DNA from: Pardosa pseudoannulata
Taxonomy: Eukaryota > Arthropoda > Arachnida > Araneae > Lycosidae
Reading direction: 5' to 3'
DNA: 64,000 nt
Assembly: GCA_032207245.1 (NCBI GenBank)
Contig: CM063500.1
Coordinates: forward strand, 20,953,444 to 21,017,443
Below, piece by piece: positions 1 through 12,835 of the stretch (positions are counted from its first letter, which is position 1; every line of letters starts with the position of its first letter). The position numbers were made by a program, and so were the translations under genes. The notes under the pieces were generated by a model. The model did no database searches and was not told the DNA's origin. It saw only the letters and a list, made by a program, of their open reading frames with translations.

Positions 1-1200
1 CTCCGAGCGGAGCTCGGTCACCCAGTACTACATGAAAAAATAACAAGCTGACCCATCTGGAGTTTCACTGACAAGTTAAAACAACTCTTCTAAGAGTTGC
101 ATCAAGGAAAGTTAGCTCTCAACCAGGACCCAAAGTTCACCTCTCTATATCACAAAGAAAAAGGGATGGCCATTTTTTTGTACAAACAACACAAGGCAGA
201 TATGCTCACATTAAATGCAAGATTAACTTGTAATGAGTACAAGAAAAAATTGCATCTCCATTGCTTTCTAATATATCATGGCACAATGGTATATACTCAT
301 GTTTTTGATATTTGTTTAAGAAAATGTTGTTTTCATTTAAATTTTTAAGTTTTAAACTTTATTGATATCTGTGCTTAAATTTAAAAACAAATTTTAGATT
401 CATTCTAATTATTTTTCTTATTATTTAGTATTTTTTATATACACCCTTCTACTCTGTGAATCCAGTGTATAGTCAGAAGTAGCTAATGTTCCCAATTGGG
501 AACCTCATGAAAATCATACATTTTTTTTCCACAATTAAATGACAAACGTACCTTAACTGAAGCATTAGAAGGCAAGATATGATAAAAAAATAATTTACAA
601 TATATTTGGATCTAAATTCGGCCTGTAAAAGGTTAATAAAAATGTTATGAGACCCAGGAAACAAACATGAATATTAAGTCATTTTACCTCCAGGCATTTA
701 CAGGGAAGCAGGGCCGGGCTCTAGGCAGGCTGAACGTCGGTGCTGGCGTAACGGTCGTCACTTTGTCTGATGTGGTATTCTGCAAGCCGAGCTCTCAGGC
801 TTGTTCACGGTATCTGGATGAACAGGTCAACTCTGTCTCCCGGCCTAGACTCCTTTTCTAACTTTTTTTCCACAACTTTACACCTTGATTCAAGGCCCCT
901 TTTTTCTCTTTTCCTATCACTTGATAGTAAAATTTTCCAACTTCTGCATCTCCTTTGGGTGTGTAGGTGGGCTCATTAAAATATTCCCTTTGGTGAAAAT
1001 TGGCATTATTGCCTACCCTTGCCCCTATATCTCACAGTTGCATCCCTGCCAAGGCTTGACCGTTACACTTGTGCCACTGAATCAGCTATAACTCCTTTAT
1101 AGAGGTCTCCTATTAAAATTAGAAGTTCACAGCTCCGTCTATATTCCTCTTAGAAATTTAGTTCACAGCTGTGTGTACACGTGCTGACCATCGTGGGAAA
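1..1200. other. No gene seen; anonymous repeat-like DNA
   Basis: Starts with a short GC-rich palindromic stretch (CTCCGAGCGGAGCTCGG, 1-17) that looks like the end of a repeat cut by the window edge. 690-870 is a GC-richer island without a recognisable product. Short open frames have no protein-like features. Confidence 0.5.
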
Positions 1201-1224
1201 GTACACTGGCACACTATTATTTTT

Positions 1225-1990
1225 TAAAAGCACATGTCATCGTTTGATATTGGTGTAACATTAAAGCTGTTGATGAAATTTGATGAAAAAAAGTCCAGGA
1301 AATTTTTAGGAAAAATCATTACTTTTGCCTTGATATAATTAAATACAATCTGTAACCAGCAACATATGTTTCTTCGATGTTTTAAAGTATTTTTTATTTT
1401 GAAAAGTATGAAATGTGGTTATTTTATATTGCCGAATTATTCAAACTATATATTGTAGACCAGTAAGTCCAGGTCTCCAGTGAAATTCCTAGGAGTGAAC
1501 TAAGAAATTTCAGAGGTTTACTTGCTGTCAAGTACAAGTTCAACTATCTGAAAGAGATAATGAGATTAATGCGAAGAAAGACGTTACAAAAATCGATGAA
1601 ATTTCAAGGAGTATAATTACTTTTGTTTCTTAATAGATAAATAGGCACTATAAACAGAAACGTGTTTTTTCATGATGAACGATTTTAAAGAATTTTTATT
1701 TATTAAACAGAGGTGTAATGTTTTGATAGTGCCGGAACATTGAAGCTGTGGATGAAATTTGATCAAAAGAAATCCAATAAATTTAAGGAAAAGTAATTAC
1801 TTCAATCTTGTAATAGGTATACATGAGTTATAACCAGTAATTTTTTTCTAAGAAGGGACTGTTTTAAGATTTATTTTTGAAAAAACCGAGATGTAATTAC
1901 TTAATTTTGCAAAAATTTGAAATTGAGGATGAAATTTAAGGAAAAGTAATTACTTTTGCTTTCTTATAAATAATGTATAATATGTATTTA
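1225..1990. repeat. Diverged repeat block, copy 1
   Basis: Contains several imperfect units with GAAGCTGTxGATGAAATTTGAT, AAGTAATTACTTTTG and ATAACCAGCAA. The same order recurs at 3610-4370, including a longer shared stretch around GAAAGAGATAATGAG (1550 and 3823). Non-coding. Confidence 0.7.
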
Positions 1991-3059
1991 ATATGTATAT
2001 GACGGTTGTTACAATATGGTTTTGCTACAAAATGGGAATAAGGTGGCGGGAACTAAAAAAATACAATGCGTTGTGAGGAGTAAACTTATAAAAAACATCA
2101 CTTTATGGTAAATATATACCAACTCAGAAATGACAGACTCAGGGAGAGAAATAAAATCTGAAAGTATTTTATTGAACATAAATGCGTTGGTCAAAACAAT
2201 ATATTAAGACTATACTCACATAGATATATACTCACATACCATCAGGGGACATAACTGCAAGCCGCCTGTTCAAAGTGGGGTCATTTTAAGTTCAGTCACA
2301 CTCTCTTCTTGAACCCGAAAATGCGCGCCCTTAAATAGGTGTACTTAATTTTAGCCACTGGGATTGCCAAGGAAAAACCGTGTAGTGATATAGTGCCAAT
2401 TGTGGACTCGACAAGCTCACAGGATCACAGGATCACAGGATGGTCTTGGCTCAGAACTGCCTGGGACTAGCACTCTAGTTCTGCAATTCTATTGGGATTG
2501 GCAAAACAACACTGTTGAAATGATTTGGATCTAACATGTAAAAATAAGTATAAAATTGGAGGATAAGGGTGCTTGAATTTGGGCAGGGAAATAAACACAG
2601 ATGTTGAAATCGTAGACAAGTGATAGAAATATAAGTACAATTAATTAAAGTATATCAGGTTAAATGAGCAATTTTTGGCACAGTTAGGTAATACAGTAAT
2701 TATTTTTATTTTTACTTTTTATTTTTTATTTATTTATTTATTTTTATTTTATTTTTTTTCCAAGAGAAAGTTCAAAAATGAACACGTAGCAAAGCAGTCG
2801 TCTGAGAACGAGCAAGAGTTGAAGCGATTCAGACAAGAAAATCTCAGCGAATCAAATTTGTGCTGAGGACCAATGGCTATCTTAGTAAGTGACCCACCAA
2901 ACAGTGGCCGCGAGAAGTGCTGCTTCAGGAGAAGTACTGGCAAGTGAGTTAAGGGGGTGGGAGACAAGCAAGGCATTCTGGGAGAACCAATAGAATTTAT
3001 CGACGGGGAGCTGACTGACGAATAGAATTATTCGTAGTCTTGAGCTAAGATGGCCATCA
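1991..3059. other. Gene-free stretch with low-complexity and short tandem repeat
   Basis: 2417-2441 is three copies of TCACAGGA. 2700-2760 is T-rich low complexity. 2220-2480 and 2770-3059 are GC-richer and may be old LTR or transposon pieces; I cannot name them. Confidence 0.45.
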
Positions 3060-3217
3060 GTCTTTTACGATTACTAGAGTTTGCATAGTCATATTGAGCT
3101 AGTTCTAAAAGATGATCAATTCTTAAATTTTTATGAAACTTAGTAGAAATTTAAGAATTGATCATCTTTTAGAACTAGCTCAATATGACTATGCAAACTC
3201 TAGTAATCGTAAAAGAC
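3060..3217. repeat. Perfect 71-bp inverted repeat with 16-base loop
   Basis: Left arm 3060-3130 and right arm 3147-3217 are exact reverse complements over 71 positions, checked base by base; the loop is TTATGAAACTTAGTAG. Neither arm is low complexity. A transcript would form a 71-bp duplex. Nothing flanking identifies it as a known transposon end. Confidence 0.95.
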
Positions 3218-3609
3218 CACTGTGCCCTGTAGCTGTAGAGACATTCCTTAGAGTACCCCCTAAAGGGGACAATGCCTCTTGACCACAGAAAAAGGGAAGG
3301 TTAAAAGCTGACAAAACAAAATTGCACTAAACCAATACCTTTTTACATTCAAACTGGTCTGAGGGGTCGTACACCATAAAATGTTGCGAACAACCTTTTA
3401 CTTCGCAACAACGGTCTTTTTACATTACACTAAGCATAATTTAGGTCATGAAACCGTCCTTTCATGCGGAACTAGGTGGATGAACCCCACCCACTGTCGG
3501 AAGTTGATAGTTGAGAGCTGAATAATATGCATGGTGTCCCAAAATGACAGCATAAAATATGCACAGCTAGCTACCTCTTTGGGAGTACATAAAAACTGTA
3601 AAACTGTAC

Positions 3610-4370
3610 ACAAAAACTGTAAAATATATTGCTGTAACCAGCAATATATTTTTCTTCAGTGACATACTTTTAAACAATTATAATTTAAAAAAATAAAAGA
3701 TGTGCTTATTTGATACTGCCCAAAACATTGGACAGTAAGTTCAGATGTCCACTGGAATCCTGAGGAGCAAAATAAGCTGTTTTAGAGGTTTAATTGTTGT
3801 CAAGAGAAGGTTCAACTGTTCGAAAGAGATAATGAGCTTAATGTAACAAAAATTGATGAAATTTAAGGATTTTTTTTTATCTCGTAAAAGATAAACGTGA
3901 TCTATAACTAGCAAAGTGTTTCGAGGGGACAGTTTTAAATAAATAATAATTTTTAAAATGGTTAATAAACGGTTATTAACGATTTTTAAAGGTTTAACAT
4001 TTGATATTGCCAAAAAATTGAAGCTGTCTTTAATGAAATCTATGAAAGAGAAAATCGATGAAATTTAAAGAAAAGTAATTTCTTTTGTCTCATAATAGAT
4101 AAACATGAGTTATAAGAAGCATCGTGTTTTGCTACCATGGGAAGATTTTAAAACATATATTATTTTTAATGAGGAGGTATAATGATTTGATATGGAGGAG
4201 ACATTGAAGCTGTCGATGGAATTAAGAAATAATAAATATTTTTGCCTCATAATAAATACAGAGAAGTTATAAGCAGTGTTTTTCTTCGACAGGACGTTTT
4301 AAAGCAATTATCATTTTTTAAAAAGGAGATGTGGTTATTTGATATTTCCAAAAATCTAAACTGTTTATCT
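3610..4370. repeat. Diverged repeat block, copy 2
   Basis: Counterpart of 1225-1990 in the same orientation, with matching TGTAACCAGCAA, GAAAGAGATAATGAG and AATTGAAGCTGTC segments. Clear drift between the copies indicates an old duplication. Confidence 0.7.
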
Positions 4371-4769
4371 TGTTAAAAAGCTTAACGCTGAAAAATTCTA
4401 TAAACTTTTCTTTTAGCTGTTTCTAAAAAGGGACACTAACCTTTTGAGTCTAAAAACAAATTTTTTTAATAACGTTTCATAAAACTTTACAAAGAAGAGT
4501 TCTAAAATTAGATTATAGGCAATGGAAAAATAAGAAAATAAGAATGTTAGTCTAATTTTATTAAGAGAGAGTAAATAAAAAAAAATATTTCTTTACTTTA
4601 TGGAAACACTCCTCACTAAAAAAATGCAAAAATTATCACACTACATTTCATTAATACAGACATATCAATTATGCATGTATTGAATTGAAATAATAATATT
4701 ATTCTAAAGAAAAGCTGTTGTACAGTTATTCAACAGTGCATATAAATATTATAATATTACCATCTAATA

Positions 4770-5893
4770 CATATATATACACTGAAATGCCACTGAATTA
4801 GAAATAAAAAGGGCTAAGCTAATTTTGTAGAGCTGCACATAATTTATGCACAAGTGAGGGCGTTGTAGAAACTGCTGATATAGCAAGTACGGTGGTTGTT
4901 CTGAATTAGTTGTTGGAATTGTCAGTATGGATAAACTGCTTGATTTAGACGTCTTCGATCGCAGAATAATTGTAGGTGTACGACACATGGACCATTCAAC
5001 TTCCAAAATCATCAGACAGTTAGAGTGAGTCATCAGTAAGATCGACAGTGTCAAGAGTATACCAAGAATACATAGATAGTGAAAAAAAACTAACGATCGG
5101 ATTCTAGCAACGCAAAGGACAGTTAGCCTTTACAGTGCGTGGGAACAGAAATCTCAGGTGTGTCGAACGTAGCCAGCTAAGCCAAACATTAGTCAAATTA
5201 CCACCCAGTTGAATAATGGTACCAGTTATACAGTCAGAAAACGAACTGTGTAACGCTCGCTTCATCGTAAGGGTTTCGGAAGACGTTGACCTAAGAGAGT
5301 ACCATTACTCTATGCTCGCCATCGGGCTACAAGTCTTGCCTTGGTAAGAGAGCAGAGACTTGAGTGTAGAGGACCGGAAAAGAGTCGCACGGAGTGATGA
5401 GTATTGACTCCAACCTCTCTGAATGCAATGTGGTACGAAGAATTGCTGGGTGATCACATCCATCCTTTTATGATGTTCTGTTATCCGTACTTTAATGGAT
5501 TTTTCCAGCAAGACAACTGTATCTCTCACAAGTCCCGGATGGCTACTGGCTGGTTGGATAAACGTTTCTCTAAATTTTCTGTCATAAATTGGCCATCTAT
5601 CCAATATAATAACTTAGAGTAGGCCCAATCAAATCTTACTGAGCATCTTTGGCCTGTTTTGGAACAAGGCGTAAAAAACCATCACACAGCACCAAGGAAC
5701 CTTACGGAATTTTGGACAGCTTTAGCCAGTATTGGGCAAGCCATTCCCGTGAACCGTTTCCAGAAACTTTTTGAATCTATGCCTCGTCGTGTGGCAGCCG
5801 TAATCAATCCTAGAGGAGGTCCAACTCGTTACTAGGTTAGTATACCTAAAGTGGCACTTGTGTACATTGTGGCATTCAGTGTACATATATATG
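4770..5893 (+). mobile_element. Tc1-like DNA transposon, internally deleted
   Basis: Terminal inverted repeats pair TACATATATAT...ACTGAAATGCCAC on the left (4768-4795) with the complement of ...GTGGCATTCAGTGTACATATATATGTA on the right (about 5868-5895), bounded by TA, the Tc1/mariner target. Inside, on the plus strand, is a transposase remnant (separate entry). At about 1.1 kb it is shorter than typical full Tc1 elements because of the internal deletion. Confidence 0.75.
4926..5835 (+). pseudogene. Tc1-like transposase remnant
   Basis: Pieces in order: MDKLLDLDVFDRR start with HTH residues (from 4926), ATQRTVSLYSAWE-like linker, S-L-H-R-K-G-F (about 5260-5280), then stops. Near 5390 the frame jumps from the region of the first catalytic aspartate (S-D-E) straight to TSLNAMWYEELLGDHIHPFM (from about 5407), so the block between, which carries most of the catalytic core, has been lost. 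The remainder includes FQQDNCISHKSR with the second aspartate, EHLWPVLEQGVK (from about 5640) with the final acidic residue, and ends MPRRVAAVI...RGGPTRY then TAG. Not active. Confidence 0.8.
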
Positions 5894-6689
5894 TAACGTG
5901 TGAAATATATACTCACTGCTTCATACGAGAAGAGCTATTATGCATATAATTTCATATATCATCAAACAGAAAAAGAAAAAATAAACTTTATATAAATAAA
6001 ACAGTATATTTTAATCTCTAACTTTGAAAATAAGATGCTCATATATAGGGAAATTCTAGATGGCAAAAATATTTTTATTTACTTTCAGTTCATCCTTTAT
6101 ATGAAACGTGAAAAAAAACCCAAAATATTTATATTTTCCAGTCTGGAGTATTAAATCAATAAGACTGAATAAAAAATTTCACTCTAGATAGGTTACTTAT
6201 TGTTTGATTGCTCTTATTTTTTTTAATATTCAACACGCAAATAAAACTCATCTCTGATGTTTATAAACCCCAATGATTTGTAAAGTTTGTTAAGACTTTT
6301 AAACTTTTATAAGAAATCAATAATGCAAAAAAAGATCGATTGATACACAGAGCAACTGCTTGTAAATGCAGTCATGAATTTTTAAAATTTCACAATATGC
6401 TTTTAATATATATGTGTATCGCAAATTTCTCGTTGCATTTGCGTGAGTGGATAATTAAATCGATTGAAGTGTATCGATTAGAATTATAAAGTAATTTGTA
6501 TACTTTTTTGCTTCTGATAAAAGAAGCACTAATTCGAAATTTCTCTGATAAAATAAACTTATAATGGAAGGATGTATAAAAAATTTGTTTTATTAGATAA
6601 ATATATGCTCTGGACTTTTTAAAAGATATTGAAAACACGAATGGACTGTGTTATCAATAATTGATTATAAGAAAAAAATAATCTGAAAG

Positions 6690-7600
6690 ATATAAATAAA
6701 TATTTATTCCTCTTTCATAAAGTATAAATGATTTTTCATAAATTGCCAACCTTTTTTTAATGAAGAAATTCATGATAAACATAATTAAGAAATGGAGTAT
6801 AGATTTTTAAAATATAATTTATGATTTATTATATTGAATATACTTTTGTTTGAATTTTAAAATATTTTCTATTTGAAAATTTCACGAGTCTTGAAAATTA
6901 AAAAAGAGATATCGAATTATGGAATAATGTCACAATACTTAGTATTTATTCTTTAGATATTTTGTTTGAAATTTAGAATACTGTTTAGTTTTAAAATACT
7001 TTTATACTTTTAATACCTTTTAAAGCTACACTGCTTTTAAAAAATTCATTATTTGATGGTTATAAAATTGGCTGTCTGATAAAGCATCAGAAAGAAGATT
7101 AAAAGTAGAAGAACGAATGTTTCCAAGTGGAACAGAACCGGGTCGAATATTTGCTCTTCTTTCAGAAAGTATTAATGATTTTACATAAATTGTCAATTAT
7201 TTTATAATGAAGAAATTCATGATAAACGTAATTTAGTAATGGAATATAGATTTTTCATCTATAATTTCATATTGAATATACTGAATATGCATTGTTTGAA
7301 TTTTAAAATATTTTCTATTTGAAAATTTCATGAGTTTTGAAAATTAAAAAAGTGATATGGAATTATGGAATAATGTCACAATACTTAGTATTTATTCTTT
7401 AGATATTTTGTTTTAAATTTAGAATACTGTTTTTATTTCAGATTATATGTCTGTCACAGTTTTCAATTAATACTTAAAGCTACACTGTTGTTCAATATCC
7501 CAACATTTGATGGTTGTAAAATTGTCTGTCTGATAAAACATCAGAAAGAAGATGGGAAGTAGCAGAACGAAGGTTTCGAAGTGGATAAGAACTGGTTCGA
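6690..7600. repeat. Direct duplication of about 450 bp
   Basis: About 6710-7120 and 7160-7590 share long segments such as GAAGAAATTCATGATAAAC, TGGAATAATGTCACAATACT and TTTATTCTTTAGATATTTTG. The second copy ends with GGTTCGAATTC, resembling an RNA polymerase III B box, so the unit may include a decayed SINE head. No coding potential. Confidence 0.75.
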
Positions 7601-7883
7601 ATTCTTATCGGATCGCCCCCACTCTTATTAAAAAAGAGTGACCGAGGGTTAGTTTTTTTTTGTCTCCTCCCCGACGTAATTGAAGAAGGAGATGATTTCT
7701 TTATGCAGACTAGTGATGAAATCTTTCAGCTCCATAAAAGTGACTTTATAATACTTGAGCATCGCGAAAGTAATTTCTTTAACAGAAGAATTCTGAGATC
7801 AATACTTCCGAACAGAAATTCTAAAAGAATTTGGAGAATGATATTTCATGACATGGATAGCGAGAATTGTGACCTTCATTGAA

Positions 7884-8080
7884 ATTCGAAGAACGATGGT
7901 TGAAAAGTCTGATCTTCAGTACTGGAGTTCCAAAGTTCGAATCCCATTATAGCATGGATGTTCTTAGGCGTTCGGAATCGGCTCTAAGCAATACCTCCCC
8001 GTCTCATTAGCCCTAGTGTTTTTTAAAAAAATAGACTTCAGAGCTCCAAACTAAACAAAACCAAACCTTCCTTGACATTC
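7884..8080 (+). mobile_element. SINE family A copy (tRNA-derived)
   Basis: Head resembles a tRNA with B-box-like GTTCGAATCCC (7936-7946), followed by the body GCATGGATGTTC..., CGGAATCGGCT, CCCGTCTCATTAGCC and the tail AACAAAACCAAACC. The same order recurs in at least eight other places in the window. Confidence 0.7.
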
Positions 8081-8469
8081 TTACCCACACATATCATACG
8101 CAGAACTGTTTCACTCTCTATATATTAATTCCGAAATATGGGTAGCGAGAATTGTGTTTTTACTTAAAATTCATTCTTGCATATGTCACTTACAGAAGTT
8201 TTGGACATTATGTACACGATTCGAGTGCTTTTGTGGAAAAATTGTGTTGTTACATTTATTTTTGTTCTATTTCATCGTTTCCTGAAAATACAAATTATCT
8301 AATATGAAAAGATGATGTTCTCTGGAAGTGTTAGATTCTTTTTCAATTATTGATATTCTTACGTTTTTTATATCTATGATGGAGTATCTATTTTACAGCA
8401 CTGTACTCACTAACTCTATTTTTATAACGTGTTGCTACTTTTCAGTTAAAAAGACAAGTTTCAGTTAAG

Positions 8470-9020
8470 TTTTTCTAGAAAATTGCTAACATGTGGACAA
8501 CTTTATTTAGAGGATGTGGTAGCCTGGACGACATCACTTTAATCTACAGGAAATATTTCTTGTCACAAATGTATAACTGTACAATCTAACATTTACATAT
8601 AACGATGTTTATTTTAAGATGCTGCATTAGAAAATTATTTATTAGGAAGAAAACTTCCACTGATTAGACTAAGTTAAAGCAGATAGCGATTTACTTATAC
8701 TGCTAGAAAACTGCTAACATGTTGACAAACTTATTTAGAGGATGTGCGACATCACTTTAATCTACAGGAAATGTTCCTTAACACAAATGTATAACTGCAC
8801 AATCTAACCTTTACATATAACGATGTTTATTTGAAAATGCTGCACTGGAGAATGATTATTACGAAGAAATAATTCCACTGTTAAGACTGATTTAAAGCAG
8901 ATAACGATTTACCTATGCAACCACAAAACTGTTAACATGTCGACAACCTTATTTAGAGGATGTGGGAGCTTGACGACATCCCTTCAATCTACGGGATATA
9001 TTTTATCATAGCATAATAAT
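8470..9020. repeat. Tandem repeat, about 230-bp unit, 2.3 copies
   Basis: Units begin at about 8474, 8704 and 8931 with CTAGAAAAxTGCTAACATGT and TTATTTAGAGGATGTG; the third copy is cut. Units also share CTACAGGAAAT and TTTACATATAACGATGTTTA. Confidence 0.85.
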
Positions 9021-10940
9021 ATATTTTTCTTGCAAATTTGTAATCAATGTGTGCAACGATTTCTTATTGCAAGCAAGTTCAAAAACACCAGTTTGAGAAA
9101 AATACATTTAACCTTTTGGCTGTTCCCATATCAGAGAAAAATTATATGATGTACATTAGATATAGAGCTTTAAACTTCCTACGTTTAACTGTAACTGAAT
9201 TTATGATGATACACAAATTTATCTTCTTAACACATTGTGTGCTGGTACATTTTGCAGCGGAATTGTACCGAGAGCGGGCATTTTGTGTGTAAATTTAGTT
9301 ATTTAGTTAAATCTTAATAGATCGAAAATTATTTAATTTTTTAACCAACTCTTCATATTTTATATTGAATTATATAAACAAATATAGAAATAGAAATATG
9401 TAAATAACAACCATAAGATGTTTGTAAACAAAAAATATATTTTTAGCGGATAAATTTATAATATTATCGTAAATATGAAGTATCAAATAGAAATATTTGT
9501 ATATGGTTTAAAGTCTTTTGAATTATGTTATATATACATATTTTTACATTACAAAAAAATGAAAAGAGCAATCATAAAATTAATAATGCAACATTCAAAG
9601 CATTTTCCTCTATGAAGAGGTACACGGCAAATCTTGCATATGTAAGATGTTTCCTGCGCACTCTTTTCACAGCACACACAAGACATTGTGACATTGTCTT
9701 TGCGGCTTTTTCTTCCTCCTAGTAGTAACAATTTTCACTAAAATATGTATCCGCTTATCCAATAATAATCTTCCAGGAGGGTCATATTTAGGTCATATTT
9801 AGGGTTTGAATGAACCTTTTTGTTCTGTGGTTCCGCATCTACTGATATAAAAACTAGTTTTTATTTGTCTAAATTTTTCCAAAGTCTATATAGTAGACAA
9901 GAACATTTGGCTTCATTTTCCTGTATATACAGCTATTTTTGTACCCGCAAACAAACCATGTTGTTACATTAACCCGTACTAGTACTTTACCCACGCTCAG
10001 TTATCAATCGTCAGAAAACATTCTAGTACGTGTCCAGCATACAATGTGTTAAAATATATTTCCTTGTTTATCGTGTAATATACAAGCATATAAACTATCA
10101 GTTATGTATATTCTATGTGATCTACAAGACAGGCAAAAGGTTAAATTTAAAATGTTACATGCTCTCATTATGAATTCAATAAAATTTAATAATTTTATTT
10201 TAATAAAATTTTGAAGTTAGAGTAGAATTTATTTCTAACGTGGCATGTTATAAAAGATAAAACATTATTCACACAATGAAGAATAAATTCCTTTAAAGAA
10301 AATTTTCTCAAAATCCCTCAAAATATATATCTTACAGCTTGTAAAGTATAACTTACGAAATTTTCCTATTCAACAATTACTTCTCAATTTACCCTATCAT
10401 TAAGCTTTTACGAAGCATTAACTATAATCCATTTTTCATAACTGGTCTTAAAACGACAGAGTCAGTAGTAACCCCCTCCTGTATCAAGAAACTTAACTAC
10501 CTTTCCTACATCAAGCTATTATACACTTGAAATAACTTATTTCTATCGTCCCGAAGTCAGTGGATAAAATAATTCACTGATCCCCAGAAGTGACAAATGT
10601 ATCTTATGCCTTAAAGTAAAAGTTGTACAGTAAAGACCCCGGAAATTATGCTTAGTGATCCACGAAGTAACGGTAGAGTAAAGATGGTCCAATGATTTAT
10701 CGGCTGCAAGAAGACTCAGTTTAGAGCATAGTAGAGCAAGAATTTAATTAAAAAATAAATCTTTCATATTTTAAATTGCAGTTAATTTTAATTAGTAGCT
10801 GTCATATATTCCTATACAATCATCGTGAACTAACTAGTATTCGAAACGAAGATCTGTGGTTTGAAATTCAAATCATTAAGATTGTTTGCTGTATCTTAAA
10901 AAAAAAAAAACTTTAGAGCCTAAAGTATCCAATTATATAT
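9021..10940. other. Gene-free AT-rich stretch
   Basis: A small direct repeat GTCATATTTAG lies at 9780-9801. The open frames here are short, A/T-driven and share no family motif. I see no gene. Confidence 0.5.
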
Positions 10941-10944
10941 AACT

Positions 10945-12396
10945 AGCATATAGCCCATCATATGACGGGATTAGTAAAATTTTTCATTTTTCAGAATTGT
11001 AAAATACCCTGTGAGGTAGGTAAAAAAATAGTTTGTTTTTTGGCGGAGAATTATCTGGTTAATGCTTGATAATTTATTTTCATGTTCCTCTAAAGCAGTG
11101 ATTCTCAACCTGTGGGGCGCGCCCCCCTAGGGGGGCGCGAGCACACTAATGGGGGGGCGCGAGCATATCCAAGAGAAAATGTTATTTAAAAAAATTGATT
11201 AAGTGACTGAAAGGAAAGAACACACACACACATACAAAACAAAATACATTTCGACATATTTAATAATTAACTTATTAAATTAAAACAACTTACTAAATTA
11301 AAAACAAATTTAATAAGAAGGATCGACTCGAATGAGATTGTCTGGAATTGAAATTGGCGTCATAGAACTTTCTCCTTCTCCCTATGAGAAAACATTTGTT
11401 CACATCTGCGCACGCTCCTAACTTAACTTTTAAGCTGACCAGACAAATTCCAGACAAATCGAAACTTCTCGCGAAACCGTGAGAATGCCCGACATGGCGG
11501 GACGCAAGAGCAATAAAAAGGCATAGGATTATTGTTTTTTCAATGCTGAGTATCAGTGTTGCAAAATGTCAATAAATTTCCGTATTCTTGGTAATTTGCA
11601 AAGTTTAAAACTAAGGTTGTAGTGCAGGTTTAGCGCCATAATGCTCAAAATACATTATTATTGTATACATTTTATTGTACGCGGTGGGGAGGGGGGCGCG
11701 ATGAAAATTATGATTGAAAATTGGGCCGTGAATACTAAAAGGTTGAGAAACACTGCTCTAAAGTCTTCCTCTACTGTGAATGCAGTTTAGAATCACATTG
11801 AATCCATTCAGTCAAACCGTGTGGTTATGCAAACACACAAACGAAGAAACTTCTTAATTTTCAAAGATATATAACTTAAACGACTTTTATAAAAAGAATT
11901 TGTTGTTAATACCGGTGATAAAATTTTCATTTCACCAAAAAATAATCAATGATTAAATTTAAATTTACATATGTACATAATCTATTATTTAAGCCAATTA
12001 TAAACGAGAATTATTTGTTTAATATCTAAGTTCAGTGATAAAACGTATGAAAATAATTCAGAAGATATTTAAATAATTTAAAATAAGAAATGATTAAATG
12101 AGATGGTTAAAGGAATGACGTCATAATGCTAGAAAAATGTTATTTTTACCTATTTATTATGTGATAAATTGATAAATTTAATCACCGTCTCTTAACCGGG
12201 AAAAATAGGGCTTAAAATAATGGCATTAAACACTCGAAAAGGGGGGAAGGGGTGGTTGAACGTTTTAAAGACTTGCTTTGAATTTTGCTATTCCTAACTC
12301 ATCAAGAATCCAATATGGATGTCTCTATCTATTCCAGGTCCAACCCCTTCATGAATTCGAGGACAGACGGACAGATAACTTAGGCTATTATTATAC
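10945..12396. repeat. Dispersed repeat B, copy 1 (interrupted by a hAT MITE)
   Basis: Begins near ATATAGCCCATCATATGACG and ends near GGACAGACGGACAGATAACT...GGCTATTATTATA. Copy 3 (32012-32665) has the same start and end; the start there is the perfect palindrome CCGTCATATGACGG. The ends TATAGCC and GGCTAT are a short inverted pair, suggesting a non-autonomous DNA transposon. This copy is longer than copy 3 in its first third. Confidence 0.65.
11096..11755. mobile_element. Non-autonomous hAT-type element (MITE), 660 bp
   Basis: Starts CAGTGATTCTCAACC and ends GGTTGAGAAACACTG, inverted repeats of the CAGTGxTTCTCAACC type known from hAT transposons. It is flanked by an exact 8-bp target duplication CTCTAAAG (11088-11095 and 11756-11763), the size hAT transposases make. 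Sub-terminal GGGGGCGCG-rich patches occur at both ends. No transposase frame inside. Confidence 0.92.
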
Positions 12397-12835
12397 AGGG
12401 GATGGTCATTTTTTTAATATGCTGTAAAATTTGGTTTAAAAATTAGTAAATACGGAAGTTAAAATATATTACTGTAAATTGTGTGCCTAAAGGCATAACA
12501 ACTAAAGAGGTTTTAAATTTTCAATTAAAAAAAATAATCCAAGAATTTTCTTTATTCTCGACATACACAAGTAAAAATATCATTTTAGGATATACAAAGT
12601 ACTTAATAATACAACCTCAAATTTAGATGAATGTCCAAAGGATACTGATCGCTTAAAGATTTTGAAATGTTTTCTCCTAGGAGAGTATTTAAAAAATACC
12701 TATTTTTTATAAAATATTGTAAGTTACTTTAGGGAAATAATTTCTTTAACTACAGAATTTGAAACTACCCTTAAAAAAATTTATTTCTGGTGCCTTTTAT
12801 TTTTTATTATATTTGATATTTTCAGTTTATTGCAG

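Noticed and set aside
5305..5604. 99-codon minus-strand frame
   Set aside because: Shadow of the Tc1-like transposase on the plus strand.
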